Source: Acidimicrobiaceae bacterium (lineage in GTDB: Bacteria > Actinomycetota > Acidimicrobiia > Acidimicrobiales > RAAP-2). Taken from it: DNA of 64,000 nt. The translations under genes were made by a program, and so were the position numbers. The notes under the pieces are model-generated. The model did not search any database. It saw only the letters and a list, made by a program, of their open reading frames with translations, and had not been told where the DNA came from. The stretch's first letter is position 1. Every line of letters starts with the position of its first letter. The stretch spans positions 21,364 to 85,363 of the forward strand of contig DAHUZK010000058.1 in the NCBI GenBank assembly GCA_027306605.1, written 5' to 3'. Shown piece after piece: positions 8,084 through 18,191 of the stretch.

Positions 8084-8803
8084 GTGACGACCCCGACCAG
8101 GCGAGTGGCCGTGCTCACCCCGATGCAGCCGGAGCTCAAGGCCGTCGTGAGATCTTTTGGGCTGAAGCCCGCCTCGGGCGACCCCGTCTTCTCGCATCGT
8201 GGGGCCGTCGGTTCCTGGTCGGCCGCCGCGCTGGTGACGGGCATGGGGCCCGACCCCGCCCGCCAGGCGGCGCTGCGGGCGCTGGCCTCCGCCCCCTTCG
8301 ACCATGTCATGGTCGTCGGTATCGCCGGGGGCCTCGACCCGGCGCTGCTCATCGGTTCTTTGATCGTGCCGAGCAGGGTGCAGCTGTACCCCGACGGTCC
8401 CGTGCGCACGAGCCACCCCCTCGGGCCCCGCCAGGCCGCCGGCGGGCTCATGACCACCGACGGCCTGTTCGACGACGAGGACGTGTGGAAACCGATCCTC
8501 GCCCGGGGCTTCGGCGCAGTCGACATGGAGGCCGCGGGCGTGGCCGAGGCCTGCGAGGCCGACGGCGTGCCCTGGTCGGTGTACCGGGGCATCAGCGACC
8601 GCCCCGACGAGCACATCGTCGATCAGTCGGTGTTCGGGTTGAGCAGACCCGACGGCTCCGCCGACCCCGTCGCCCTGGCGAAGTACCTGGCGCGCGACCC
8701 GCGTCGCGCCAAGGCGCTGGCGCACCTCAACCGCTGCATGCAGACCGCAGCCGCCGTGGCCGCCGACGCGGCCCGGGCCGACCTGGCCGCGGCCTCCGCC
8801 TAG
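8084..8803 (+). CDS. Nucleoside phosphorylase / MTA-SAH nucleosidase superfamily protein
   Basis: 239 residues of the PNP_UDP superfamily. Near the N-terminus RVAVLTPMQPELKAV matches the start of MTAN-like enzymes. VGIAGGLDP supplies the phosphate/ribose-binding loop, and VDMEAAGVAEAC carries the ribose-binding Met-Glu. YRGISDRPDE follows, where classical MTANs have a catalytic Asp. It probably cleaves a purine nucleoside or a hopanoid-type adenosyl conjugate; the exact substrate is not readable. Its TAG stop overlaps the TAG of the convergent kdpD half within one CTAG palindrome (8800-8803). Confidence 0.8.
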   Translation: MTTPTRRVAVLTPMQPELKAVVRSFGLKPASGDPVFSHRGAVGSWSAAALVTGMGPDPARQAALRALASAPFDHVMVVGIAGGLDPALLIGSLIVPSRVQLYPDGPVRTSHPLGPRQAAGGLMTTDGLFDDEDVWKPILARGFGAVDMEAAGVAEACEADGVPWSVYRGISDRPDEHIVDQSVFGLSRPDGSADPVALAKYLARDPRRAKALAHLNRCMQTAAAVAADAARADLAAASA

Positions 8804-9945
8804 CCCGCCTCGTCGGCCGGCGGGCGGCCGTTGGGCTCGTCTCGCCGGGCGATCACGTGCACGTCCATGTCGTGCTCCGACGCCATGCGGAGCAGCTGTT
8901 GGATCACCGACTTCCTCGTGAACGACTGCCAACGCGTCAAGCGCGTTGTGCCCAGGACGAGCTGGGTGATCTGTTGGTCGACCGCGGCAGCGAAGATCGC
9001 CTTGGCCACGTCGTCCCCCTCCACCGTCTGCCAGGTTCCTCCGACCGCCGCCACCAGCTCTTCGAGCTCGGCCAGGTCGCCCCGCTCGACCTCCGCATCA
9101 CGGGTCACGACGTGGATGGCCACGAGCGGCGCCTTGACCCGTGCCGCGATCCGAGCTGCCCGGCGGATGACCGAGGCATTGCCCGGGGCTCCGGTCACGG
9201 CCACCATGATGCGCTCGGTCGTCTCCCACAATTCCCCCGCCGCGCCCTTGGACCTCAGGTACTCGAGCAGTTCCTCCTCCGTCTCGTCGGCCACGAAGCG
9301 CAGCGAGAGCTCGCGCAGCGCCCCGAGATTCTCGGCACGGAAGAAGCTGTTGAGCGCGGCTTGGATCTTGTCCTCGGGATAGATGTTGCCGTGGAGCATC
9401 CGGCGGCGGAGTTGCTCAGCCGAGGAATCGATCAGCTCGATCTGGTCCGCCTTGCGCACCACCCAATCGGGGACGCGCTCGCGGACGCTGACCCCGGTGA
9501 TCCGCTCGACGGCGTCGGCCAACGACTCGATGTGCTGGATATTGACCGTGCTGATGACCGCGATGCCGGCGTCGAGGATCTCGAGCACGTCCTCCCAGCG
9601 CTTTTCGTGCCGGCCGGACCCGGGGACGTTGGTGTGGGCCAACTCGTCGATCAACGCGACCTCGGGGCGACGGGCCAGGACGGCGTCGAGATCCATCTCC
9701 TCCCAGGTCGAACCGCGGTACTCGACCTGACGGCGCGGCACGACGGGAAGGTCGCGGATCAGCTCCATGGTGCGCAGGCGCTTGTGCGTCTCGACGAAGC
9801 CGATCACGACATCGGTCCCCCGCTGGAACCGGCGCCAGCCCTCGTCGAGCATCGCGCACGTCTTGCCGACGCCGGCCGCCGCGCCGAGGTAGACGCGGAA
9901 TCGCCCGGTCGGCTTGACGCCCTCGTCCTCGCCGCGACTCCTCAC
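8800..9945 (-). CDS. kdpD: KdpD N-terminal half: KdpD sensor domain + USP domain, no kinase
   Basis: 381 residues matching only the cytosolic N-terminal part of the potassium sensor KdpD. Walker A GAAAGVGKT (residues 21-29), Walker B-like ALIDELAHTNVPG (about 97-109), the KdpD domain to about 230, then a universal-stress-protein domain (from RIMVAVTG, about 246-370). It stops exactly where the DUF4118 membrane domain normally begins. The remaining half is encoded divergently 56 bp away at 10002. The GTG start has GGAG 5 nt upstream. Presumably the two halves associate in trans to sense K+ or ionic strength. Confidence 0.9.
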   Translation of the reverse strand: MRSRGEDEGVKPTGRFRVYLGAAAGVGKTCAMLDEGWRRFQRGTDVVIGFVETHKRLRTMELIRDLPVVPRRQVEYRGSTWEEMDLDAVLARRPEVALIDELAHTNVPGSGRHEKRWEDVLEILDAGIAVISTVNIQHIESLADAVERITGVSVRERVPDWVVRKADQIELIDSSAEQLRRRMLHGNIYPEDKIQAALNSFFRAENLGALRELSLRFVADETEEELLEYLRSKGAAGELWETTERIMVAVTGAPGNASVIRRAARIAARVKAPLVAIHVVTRDAEVERGDLAELEELVAAVGGTWQTVEGDDVAKAIFAAAVDQQITQLVLGTTRLTRWQSFTRKSVIQQLLRMASEHDMDVHVIARRDEPNGRPPADEAG

Positions 9946-10001
9946 GTGCTCTCCGGCTCACTCGATGGCCGCACCACGTCGGTACACTCGGATTTCGACA
10001 C

Positions 10002-11663
10002 GTGAGCACCGGACGGAGCGCAGTGACCGAGGTGATGCGAGGCAGGCTGGCGAAGGGGGAAACGTACCAGCGCTCGCTCTTTGGCATCGTCGTGACGCTC
10101 GCCGGCCTGGCCGCACTGCTGGTCGTGCTTCTCCCCTTCCGTGCCCACCTGAGCATCGCCATCCCCGCACTGGTCTTCGTGCTGCCGGCCCTCCTGGGCA
10201 CGGTGGTGGGCGGCTTCCTCTCCGGCGCCGTCGGTGCCGTCGCCGGCTTCCTGGCCTACGACTGGTTCTTCCTGCCCCCCTACGACACGCTGACGGTCCG
10301 TTCCCCACAGAATTGGATCACCCTCGCCGTCTACGCCGCCGTGGTCCTCGTCGTCGCCCAGGTCGTCTCCCAGCTGCGGCGGGCCCGCGCCGCGTCGGAT
10401 CGCAGGAGCGAGGAGGCGGTCCGCGTGTACGAGCTGTCGCAGGCCCTCATCGGAGACCTTCCGCTGCACGATCTCCTGATCCAGATCGTCGAGACGGTGC
10501 AAGGCGTCTTCGGGCCGCGTTGGACCGCGCTCGTGCTGCCGGCGGGCGGGCGCGACGCGCTCGAGCCGGGTGACGTCCTCGAGGTGGCGGCAGTTGCCGG
10601 CGACCCGCTTTCGCCGGCGGACACGGCATCGCTGACCGAGGGCGGTGGCCACGCCGTCTCGCTCGGTCTCGAGGCGGGGTCGGGTGCGCACCGCGTGTCC
10701 GTGGCGCTGGTGGTCAGCCACCGCCCAGTCGGCATGCTCGTGCTGCAGGACGCGCAGCTGGCCGATCCCGAGCGCAACCTTCTCGGCACCTTCGCCAACC
10801 AGGCCGCACTGGCCCTCGACCGGGCCCAGCTGCGCGAGCAGGCGCTGCGGACCCAGCTGCTCGAAGAGGTCGACCGCTGGCGCAGCGCGCTCCTGGGCGC
10901 AGCGTCGCACGACCTGCGCACCCCGCTGGCCGCCATCAAGGCGGCGGTCTCCAGCCTGCGCCAGGCCGGGACCCGGCTCCGGGCGAGCGACCGGGCTGAA
11001 CTGCTCGAGCTGATCGAGCTGCAGACCGATCGCCTGGATCGTCTCGTCAGCGATCTGTTGGACATGACGCGCATCGAGTCGGGCGCGCTCGAGGTGCGGC
11101 CGGCCCGCGTCGCCTTCGAGGAGGTGCTGACCGAGGCGCTCGACTCGCTGGGCGGCCTGCTCGCCCCGGACCGGGTGACGATCGAAGCGCCGCCCGACCT
11201 CCCCGTGCTCCACATCGATCACCTCCTCATCAGCCGGGTGCTGGCGAACGTGCTCGAGAACGCCGGCCGGCTGTCGCCTCCCGAGTCCGCCGTACGGGTC
11301 GCAGCACAGCCCGAGGGGTCCGAACGCGTCGAGATCTCGGTCTCCGACGAGGGTCCGGGCATACCCCCCGAGGACAGGGAACGAGTGTTCCAGATGTTCA
11401 GCCAGCACGGCGGAGGCGGCAGGGCCGGCCTCGGGCTGGCCATCGCCAAGGCGTTCGTCGAGGCCCACGGCGGCCTCATCTGGGTCGACCCGGCCGTGAC
11501 GTGCGGGACCCGTGTCGTCTTCACCGTGCCGTGCGAGACGGTCACACCCGCACCCGCACCCGCATCCGCCGCCGCCGCCGCCGCATCCGCCGCATCCGCC
11601 GCATCCGCCGCATCCGCCGCAGCCGCAGCAGCAGCCGCAGCAGCCGCCCTGAGCCCGCCGTGA
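10002..11663 (+). CDS. kdpD: KdpD C-terminal half: DUF4118 membrane region + GAF + histidine kinase
   Basis: 553 residues. Several transmembrane helices (about 25-125) with the DUF4118 signature YDWFFLPPYDTLTV, a GAF-like domain (143-270), HisKA with SHDLRTPLAAI (phospho-acceptor His303), N-box VLENAGRLSPP and HATPase G-boxes DEGPGIPP and GLGLAIAKAF. It autophosphorylates and phosphorylates KdpE. GTG at 10023 with GGAG upstream is an alternative start. The C-terminus is a 30-residue Ala/Ser/Pro tail encoded by GCATCCGCC repeats (11545-11649). Its stop overlaps the kdpE GTG by 2 nt. The sensor half is on the opposite strand. Confidence 0.92.
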   Translation: MSTGRSAVTEVMRGRLAKGETYQRSLFGIVVTLAGLAALLVVLLPFRAHLSIAIPALVFVLPALLGTVVGGFLSGAVGAVAGFLAYDWFFLPPYDTLTVRSPQNWITLAVYAAVVLVVAQVVSQLRRARAASDRRSEEAVRVYELSQALIGDLPLHDLLIQIVETVQGVFGPRWTALVLPAGGRDALEPGDVLEVAAVAGDPLSPADTASLTEGGGHAVSLGLEAGSGAHRVSVALVVSHRPVGMLVLQDAQLADPERNLLGTFANQAALALDRAQLREQALRTQLLEEVDRWRSALLGAASHDLRTPLAAIKAAVSSLRQAGTRLRASDRAELLELIELQTDRLDRLVSDLLDMTRIESGALEVRPARVAFEEVLTEALDSLGGLLAPDRVTIEAPPDLPVLHIDHLLISRVLANVLENAGRLSPPESAVRVAAQPEGSERVEISVSDEGPGIPPEDRERVFQMFSQHGGGGRAGLGLAIAKAFVEAHGGLIWVDPAVTCGTRVVFTVPCETVTPAPAPASAAAAAASAASAASAASAAAAAAAAAAALSPP

Positions 11664-12376
11664 CAAAGGTGCTGGTCGTCGACGACGACCCATCGCTGTT
11701 GAAGGCCCTGCGCATCGGACTGACGGCGCGCGGGGACGACGTCGTGGTCGCCCGCAGCGGCACGGAGGCGATCAACCAGGTGGCGCTGGCCCGGCCCGAC
11801 CTCGTCGTCCTGGACCTGGGCCTGCCCGACATCGACGGGATCGAGGTGTGCCGGCGCATACGCGAGTTCTCCGCCGTGCCCGTCTTGGTCCTGTCCGCAT
11901 ACGGCGACGAGCGCCGCAAGGTCGAAGCGCTCGACTCGGGCGCCGACGACTTCGTCACCAAACCGTTCGGCATGGCCGAGCTCGAGGCACGCCTGCGCGT
12001 CGCCCTCCGCCACAGCGAGGCGGTGAGCGCGGAGGGGACGGCCGCGGCGGCGGCACGGTCGGTGCAGGTGGGCGACCTCGAAGTCGATCTGGTGCACCAC
12101 ATGGCTTCGCTGCGGGGCCAACCCGTCGCTCTGACGGCACGTGAGTTCGAGCTGCTGGCCTACCTCGCCCGCCACGCGGGCAAGGTCTGCACCCACCAGA
12201 TGATCCTGAAGGACGTGTGGGGCCCGGGCTACGGCGTCGAGTCCAATTACGTGCGGGTCTACACGCACCGGTTGCGCAAGAAGCTGGGCGACGACGAGGG
12301 GCACCTGCTGCGCACCGTACCCGGCATCGGCTACCAGCTGGTGGCCGACGCTCACCCTTCGGCCTCGAACGCATAG
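11660..12376 (+). CDS. kdpE: KdpE response regulator (OmpR/PhoB family)
   Basis: 238 residues. The receiver domain has the acidic pair Asp8-Asp9, phospho-acceptor Asp52 (VVLDLGLPD) and conserved Lys in FVTKPFG. The winged-helix DNA-binding domain has LTAREFELLAYLARH and NYVRVYTHRLRKKLG. It activates the kdp structural operon on phosphorylation. The GTG start overlaps the kinase stop (GTGA), indicating translational coupling. Its 3' end overlaps the convergent OB-fold gene by 25 bp. The longer open frame from 11501 is a shadow of the kinase tail. Confidence 0.95.
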   Translation: MTKVLVVDDDPSLLKALRIGLTARGDDVVVARSGTEAINQVALARPDLVVLDLGLPDIDGIEVCRRIREFSAVPVLVLSAYGDERRKVEALDSGADDFVTKPFGMAELEARLRVALRHSEAVSAEGTAAAAARSVQVGDLEVDLVHHMASLRGQPVALTAREFELLAYLARHAGKVCTHQMILKDVWGPGYGVESNYVRVYTHRLRKKLGDDEGHLLRTVPGIGYQLVADAHPSASNA

Positions 12377-12624
12377 GACGGATTCAGCATGACGAGCCTG
12401 CCCCGCTGGAGAAGGGGCGTGCCCTCGGCCTGCAGCCGGCGACCCTCGACGACGCCCGGCACGCCCGACCGCCCCATGAACAGCAACACGACGGCACCCG
12501 TCTGGTCGGTGAGCTCGACGTCGGTGTGCACCCAGGGGCGCCGTGAGGTGGTGACCCGGGTGATCGTGCCGCGCACAGCCGAGCGCGTGCGCAGCCTCAG
12601 AGCTGCGACGGCGGTCACGTTCAT
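12352..12624 (-). CDS. Small OB-fold nucleic-acid-binding-type protein coupled to kdpC
   Basis: 90 residues predicted as a single beta-rich OB fold: VRGTITRVTTSRRP, then DVELTDQTGAVVLLFMG, GVVEGRRLQAEG and a final LNPSYAFE. The pattern resembles short actinobacterial OB-fold proteins found next to potassium-uptake (Trk) genes. That comparison is from memory and needs a search. Its ATG overlaps the kdpC stop by 4 nt (ATGA), so it is probably the last gene of the kdp operon. Function unknown. Confidence 0.65.
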   Translation of the reverse strand: MNVTAVAALRLRTRSAVRGTITRVTTSRRPWVHTDVELTDQTGAVVLLFMGRSGVPGVVEGRRLQAEGTPLLQRGRLVMLNPSYAFEAEG

Positions 12625-13262
12625 CCTCTCAACTTGGCCAGCGCCTCGTTCAACTGAAGCACGTTCACGAACGGTGAGCCCAAGAAGCCGAGCGGCCTGC
12701 CCTGGGTCTGCTGGTTGACCAGGTCCCGCAGGCGTGCCGGCGAGATGCCGGTCGCCCGGGAGACCATCGGGATCTCCGCATCTGCGTCCTGCGGCGTGAT
12801 GTCGGGGTCGAGCCCGCTCGCCGACGTGGTCACGAGGTCGGGTGTGGGGCTGACGCCACGCGCCTTCCAGTAGGCCACGAGCTCCTTCGTGTACGCGAGG
12901 AGCTCCTTGGACCGAGGCCCCAGGTTGGTCGTCCCCGAGCCTCCGGCGACGCCGTTCGCCACGAGAGGGTTGTCACCCGGGTGTCCCACCGGGCTGTCGC
13001 CCTTGTACCTCCCGATGTCGGAGTAGGGCCCCAGGTTGTCGGGGCGCCCCTGGAAGACGCAGCTGCCCGGGAGGTGTCCGGGGCATGGGGTCTTCGACCA
13101 GTCCTGGCCGATGAGCCTCGAGCCGTTGGCCGTGAGGGAGCCGTTCGCCTGCCCCCGGAAGAAGGCCTGGGCCACGCCGGTGCCGGCGAAGGTGTACAGG
13201 AAGCCGAAGAGCACGGTGAAGGCCAAGACGGTGACGATGGAACGACGGATGTTGGTGATCAT
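12621..13262 (-). CDS. kdpC: KdpC, K+-transporting ATPase subunit C
   Basis: 213 residues. One N-terminal transmembrane helix (about 7-30, TVLAFTVLFGFLYTF) and an extracytoplasmic domain ending in the conserved QTQGRPLGFLG and VNVLQLNEAL motifs. KdpC assembles with KdpA and KdpB in the high-affinity KdpFABC pump. ATG start. It follows kdpB by 15 bp and is translationally coupled to the OB-fold gene. An insertion with two Cys (about residues 59-67) is longer than in E. coli KdpC. Confidence 0.95.
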   Translation of the reverse strand: MITNIRRSIVTVLAFTVLFGFLYTFAGTGVAQAFFRGQANGSLTANGSRLIGQDWSKTPCPGHLPGSCVFQGRPDNLGPYSDIGRYKGDSPVGHPGDNPLVANGVAGGSGTTNLGPRSKELLAYTKELVAYWKARGVSPTPDLVTTSASGLDPDITPQDADAEIPMVSRATGISPARLRDLVNQQTQGRPLGFLGSPFVNVLQLNEALAKLRG

Positions 13263-13277
13263 GGACGGGCTCGCGAA

Positions 13278-15349
<2,072 letters not shown>

Positions 15350-15350
<1 letters not shown>

Positions 15351-17038
15351 CAGAAGAACTTTCCGTGGCTGAGCTGCTCGACGATCGGGCCGAGCGAGAC
15401 GGCGGGGAAGAAGGTCAGGCCTCCGATGATGACGATGACGCCGATGGTCAGCCCGATGAACATGCCGTTGTCCGTACGGAATGTGCCGAGCGACGCCGGT
15501 ACGACGTTCTTGGCCGCCAGTGCCCCGCCGAGGGCGAGAGCCGGGATGAGGATGCCGAAGCGGCCGATCAGCATGTCGATGCCGCCGAGGACGTTGTAGA
15601 AGGTCGTGTTGCCCGAGAGCCCGGCCATGGCCGAGCCGTTGTTGTTGCCCTGGGACGTGAAGGCGTAGAGGATCTCGCTGAAGCCGTGGGGGCCGGCGTT
15701 GAGTGGGCCCGCCCTCCCAGCGTGGAGCGAGACGGCGACGGCGGTCAGGACGAGCACGGTGATCGGCATCACGAGCGCGGCCAGGCCGGCCAGTTTGACT
15801 TCCCGGGCCTGGATCTTCTTCCCCAGGTATTCGGGTGTCCGGCCGATCATGAGCCCGCCGATGAAGACGGCGATGACCGCGTACAACAGGATCGTGTAGA
15901 GGCCGCTCCCCACGCCACCGGGCGACACCTCGCCGAGCATCATGCCGCTCAGCGGACCGAAACCTCCGATGGGATTGTACGAGTCGGTGGAGCTGTCCAC
16001 GGCACCGTCGGAGGTCTGGGTCATGGAGACGTTGAAGAGCGCGCTCGTCGTGTCGCCGAAGTAGGAGTTCTTCCCTTCGGTGTTGCCCACGGTCGAGTGC
16101 ACACCGGCGGCTGCCACCGCCGGGTTGTTCTGATGCTCGGCGTAGGCGGTGAAGCCGACCCACGTGCCGAAGATGAGCACCATGGCGACCAGGAGCGCCA
16201 CGCCGTGGCGGACGCTGCCCACCATCTTGCCGAAGGTGTACGTCAACGCGAAGGGGATGGAGAGCGTGAGCCACATGTAGACGAAGTTCGTCAACGCCGT
16301 CGGGTTCTCGAAGGGATGGCCCAGGTCGACGTTGAAGAACCCCCCGCCGTTCGTGCCCAATTGCATGATCGGGCCCATGAAGCCCGCCGGGCCCCGCGGG
16401 ATGGTCTGGCTGACCCCGTTCATGGCGTCGTGGATGGAGACCGGACCAGCCAGCGTCTGCACCGCTCCCTGGCCGACCATGATGATCCCGGCCACGAAGG
16501 CGATGGGCAGCAGGATGTAGAGCAGGCACCGGGTGATGTCGACCCAGAAGTTGCCGATCGTGGGCGACTTGCGGCGCGAGAATCCCCGGGTCACGGCGAT
16601 CGCCACGGCGATCCCCACCGCCGCGCTCACGAACTGCTGGACCGTCAGGACGCCGATCTGCGAGAAGTACGACATCGTCGTCTCGCCGCCGTAGTTCTGC
16701 CAATTCGTGTTCGTGACGAACGAGGCGATGGTGTTGAAGTCGAGTGACTGGGTCACGCCGCCGAAGTGCTGCGGGTTGAGCGGGAGCGATCCCTGGATCC
16801 GCATCAGGACGTAGCCCATGAGTAGGAAGACGCCCGAGAAGACGACGGTCGAGGCGGCGTAGCGCTGCCACGACTGCTCGCGGTCCGGGCTCGTCCCCAG
16901 CAGACGGTAGAACGGCCGCTCCAACCAGCCGAGAAACGTCACACGCCCGTCGAAGACCGCCGCCATGTACGAGCCCAGGAAGCGCCAGGCCAGGCCCAGC
17001 GTGACGATCAGGAGGACGATGGTCCAGAAGAACCCCAC
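15350..17038 (-). CDS. kdpA: KdpA, K+-binding/translocating subunit
   Basis: 562 residues, about ten transmembrane helices, a member of the superfamily of K+ transporters with four P-loop-like repeats. Recognisable blocks are [41 protein letters not shown] and the final TDNGMFIGL region. The GTG at 17038 (VGFFWTI) is chosen because it begins 1 nt after the kdpF stop and aligns with other KdpA N-termini. ATG-type extension to 17068 would overlap kdpF. It forms the selectivity filter of the KdpFABC complex. Confidence 0.96.
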
Positions 17039-17039
17039 G

Positions 17040-17129
17040 TCAGAACCACTCGGGCTTGAACATGGCAATCCCCACGTAGATGAACATCAAGACGGAGACG
17101 CCGAGGAGGAGCCCGTCGACGGCGCTCAT
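17040..17129 (-). CDS. kdpF: KdpF small subunit
   Basis: 29 residues, a single transmembrane helix ending in MFKPEWF, matching the LFKPE(K/R)F-type C-terminus of KdpF, which stabilises the KdpABC complex. The ATG at 17129 overlaps the stop of a preceding 27-codon ORF (ATGA), and its own stop is 1 nt before kdpA. Too short for most gene finders, but position, topology and C-terminus agree. Confidence 0.88.
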   Translation of the reverse strand: MSAVDGLLLGVSVLMFIYVGIAMFKPEWF

Positions 17130-17209
17130 ATCCGCTCCAGGCACCAGATGAGTCCCAGGAACACGGCGACGAAGGCCACACAGCCCAGGACTGCCAGGAG
17201 ATCTGCCAT
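17126..17209 (-). CDS. 27-residue membrane peptide upstream of kdpF
   Basis: ATG at 17209, TGA overlapping the kdpF ATG. The product begins MADLLAVLGCVAFVAVF and ends IWCLERI: one hydrophobic helix with an N-terminal acidic residue and a C-terminal Cys-Leu-Glu-Arg tail. Translational coupling to kdpF and its place as first ORF of the operon suggest an accessory peptide of the Kdp pump or a translational leader. Small ORFs with similar ends before kdpF are, from memory, seen in other phyla but usually unannotated. No strong ribosome binding site; a second ATG 8 nt upstream is in another frame. Confidence 0.6.
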   Translation of the reverse strand: MADLLAVLGCVAFVAVFLGLIWCLERI

Positions 17210-17241
17210 CTGCCCATGGTGCCGGGCCCCTCGTGAACCGG

Positions 17242-17281
17242 GCGTCAACGCCACCGGGCACCGCGTCAACAAATTGTCAAT
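17242..17281 (-). promoter_or_regulatory. Helically phased TTGAC repeats upstream of kdp operon (candidate KdpE sites)
   Basis: On the kdp coding strand, TTGAC occurs at 17280-17276, 17269-17265 and 17248-17244, so starts are 11 and 21 bp apart, about one and two helical turns. The outer two are in longer identical blocks (GTTGACGC). They lie 35-72 bp upstream of the first ORF of the operon and 60-97 bp upstream of the divergent SDR. Direct repeats in phase are typical binding sites of OmpR-family regulators such as KdpE; assignment is inference. No convincing -10 was found. Confidence 0.45.
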
Positions 17282-17340
17282 GGCCGGTGTTGCCGGCGGT
17301 GCGTAAGGTGAACCGGCGCACGAACGAAAGTGGGGTGACG

Positions 17341-18153
17341 ATGGCGTTGGACCTGAAGGGGTGCCGGGCGCTGGTGACGGGTGGGTCCTCGGGGATCGGC
17401 GCGGCCCTCGCCGTGGCGCTGGCGGAACGAGGCGCCACGGTGGGTATCTGCGCCCGGCGGGCCGAGCGGCTCTCGGAGGTCGTCGGCCGGTGCATGGAGC
17501 ATTCGCCCGACAGCCGCATGTGGGTGGTCAACCTCGCCGACCCCGACGCGGTGGACAAACTGGCCGTCGACGTGATGGACGCGTTCGGCGGTGTCGACCT
17601 CCTGGTCAACAACGCCGGCATTCCCAAGCGCCGCCATGTGACGGCCCTGGACATCGACACCATCACGGCGGTCATGCACGTGAACTACCTGTCGCCGATG
17701 CGCCTCACCCTCGACCTCCTGCCCCAGATGCTGGCCCGCGGTTCGGGCACCATCGTCAACATCTCGTCCATCGCGGCCAAGCTCAGCGCGCCTGGTGAGG
17801 CGGCGTACGACGCCTCGAAGGCCGCCCTCACGGCATTCTCCGAGGCGATGGCCGTCGACCTGTGGGAGGACGGGATCAGAGTGATGGTCGTCTACCCCGG
17901 TGTCATCGACACCGAGCTCTTCACGCTGCCCGACAACGACGTGCCCGATCTGCCGGTGGCGGCCGAACCGGTCTCGGTGGCCGTCGACGCCGTCCTCGCC
18001 GGCCTCGAGACGGGCGCGGCCCAGGTCTTCGTGCCCGAGTGGTTCCACGGTGTTGCCGCCAACAAGGAGAAGGACGTCGGCGCGTTCCTGGAGGGCACGG
18101 CGTCCTACGTGCGCCAGCAGAGGCACCAGAAACAACAGGAGCAGACCCAGTAG
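17341..18153 (+). CDS. Short-chain dehydrogenase/reductase
   Basis: 270-residue classical SDR with a Rossmann fold: TGGSSGIG cofactor loop (about residues 13-20), NNAG, ISSIAA, and catalytic YDASK (Tyr-x-x-x-Lys). PGVIDTELF follows the active site. NAD(P)-dependent alcohol or ketone oxidoreductase; substrate unknown. The ATG at 17341 is preceded by AAGTGGGG and is preferred to the open frame from 17233, which covers the kdp promoter. C-terminus is Gln/Lys-rich. The next gene starts 39 bp later on the same strand. Confidence 0.9.
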   Translation: MALDLKGCRALVTGGSSGIGAALAVALAERGATVGICARRAERLSEVVGRCMEHSPDSRMWVVNLADPDAVDKLAVDVMDAFGGVDLLVNNAGIPKRRHVTALDIDTITAVMHVNYLSPMRLTLDLLPQMLARGSGTIVNISSIAAKLSAPGEAAYDASKAALTAFSEAMAVDLWEDGIRVMVVYPGVIDTELFTLPDNDVPDLPVAAEPVSVAVDAVLAGLETGAAQVFVPEWFHGVAANKEKDVGAFLEGTASYVRQQRHQKQQEQTQ

Positions 18154-18191
18154 CGGCAACAGCGGCCGCGAAGGGCCGGGAAGGAGTGGAC

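Noticed and set aside
15351..16871. KdpB reading frame continues open far upstream, giving a 1197-codon frame
   Set aside because: The extra part overlaps all of kdpA in another frame and has a shadow-like Arg/His/Pro composition; kdpB start at 15350 is fixed by the TGATG overlap.
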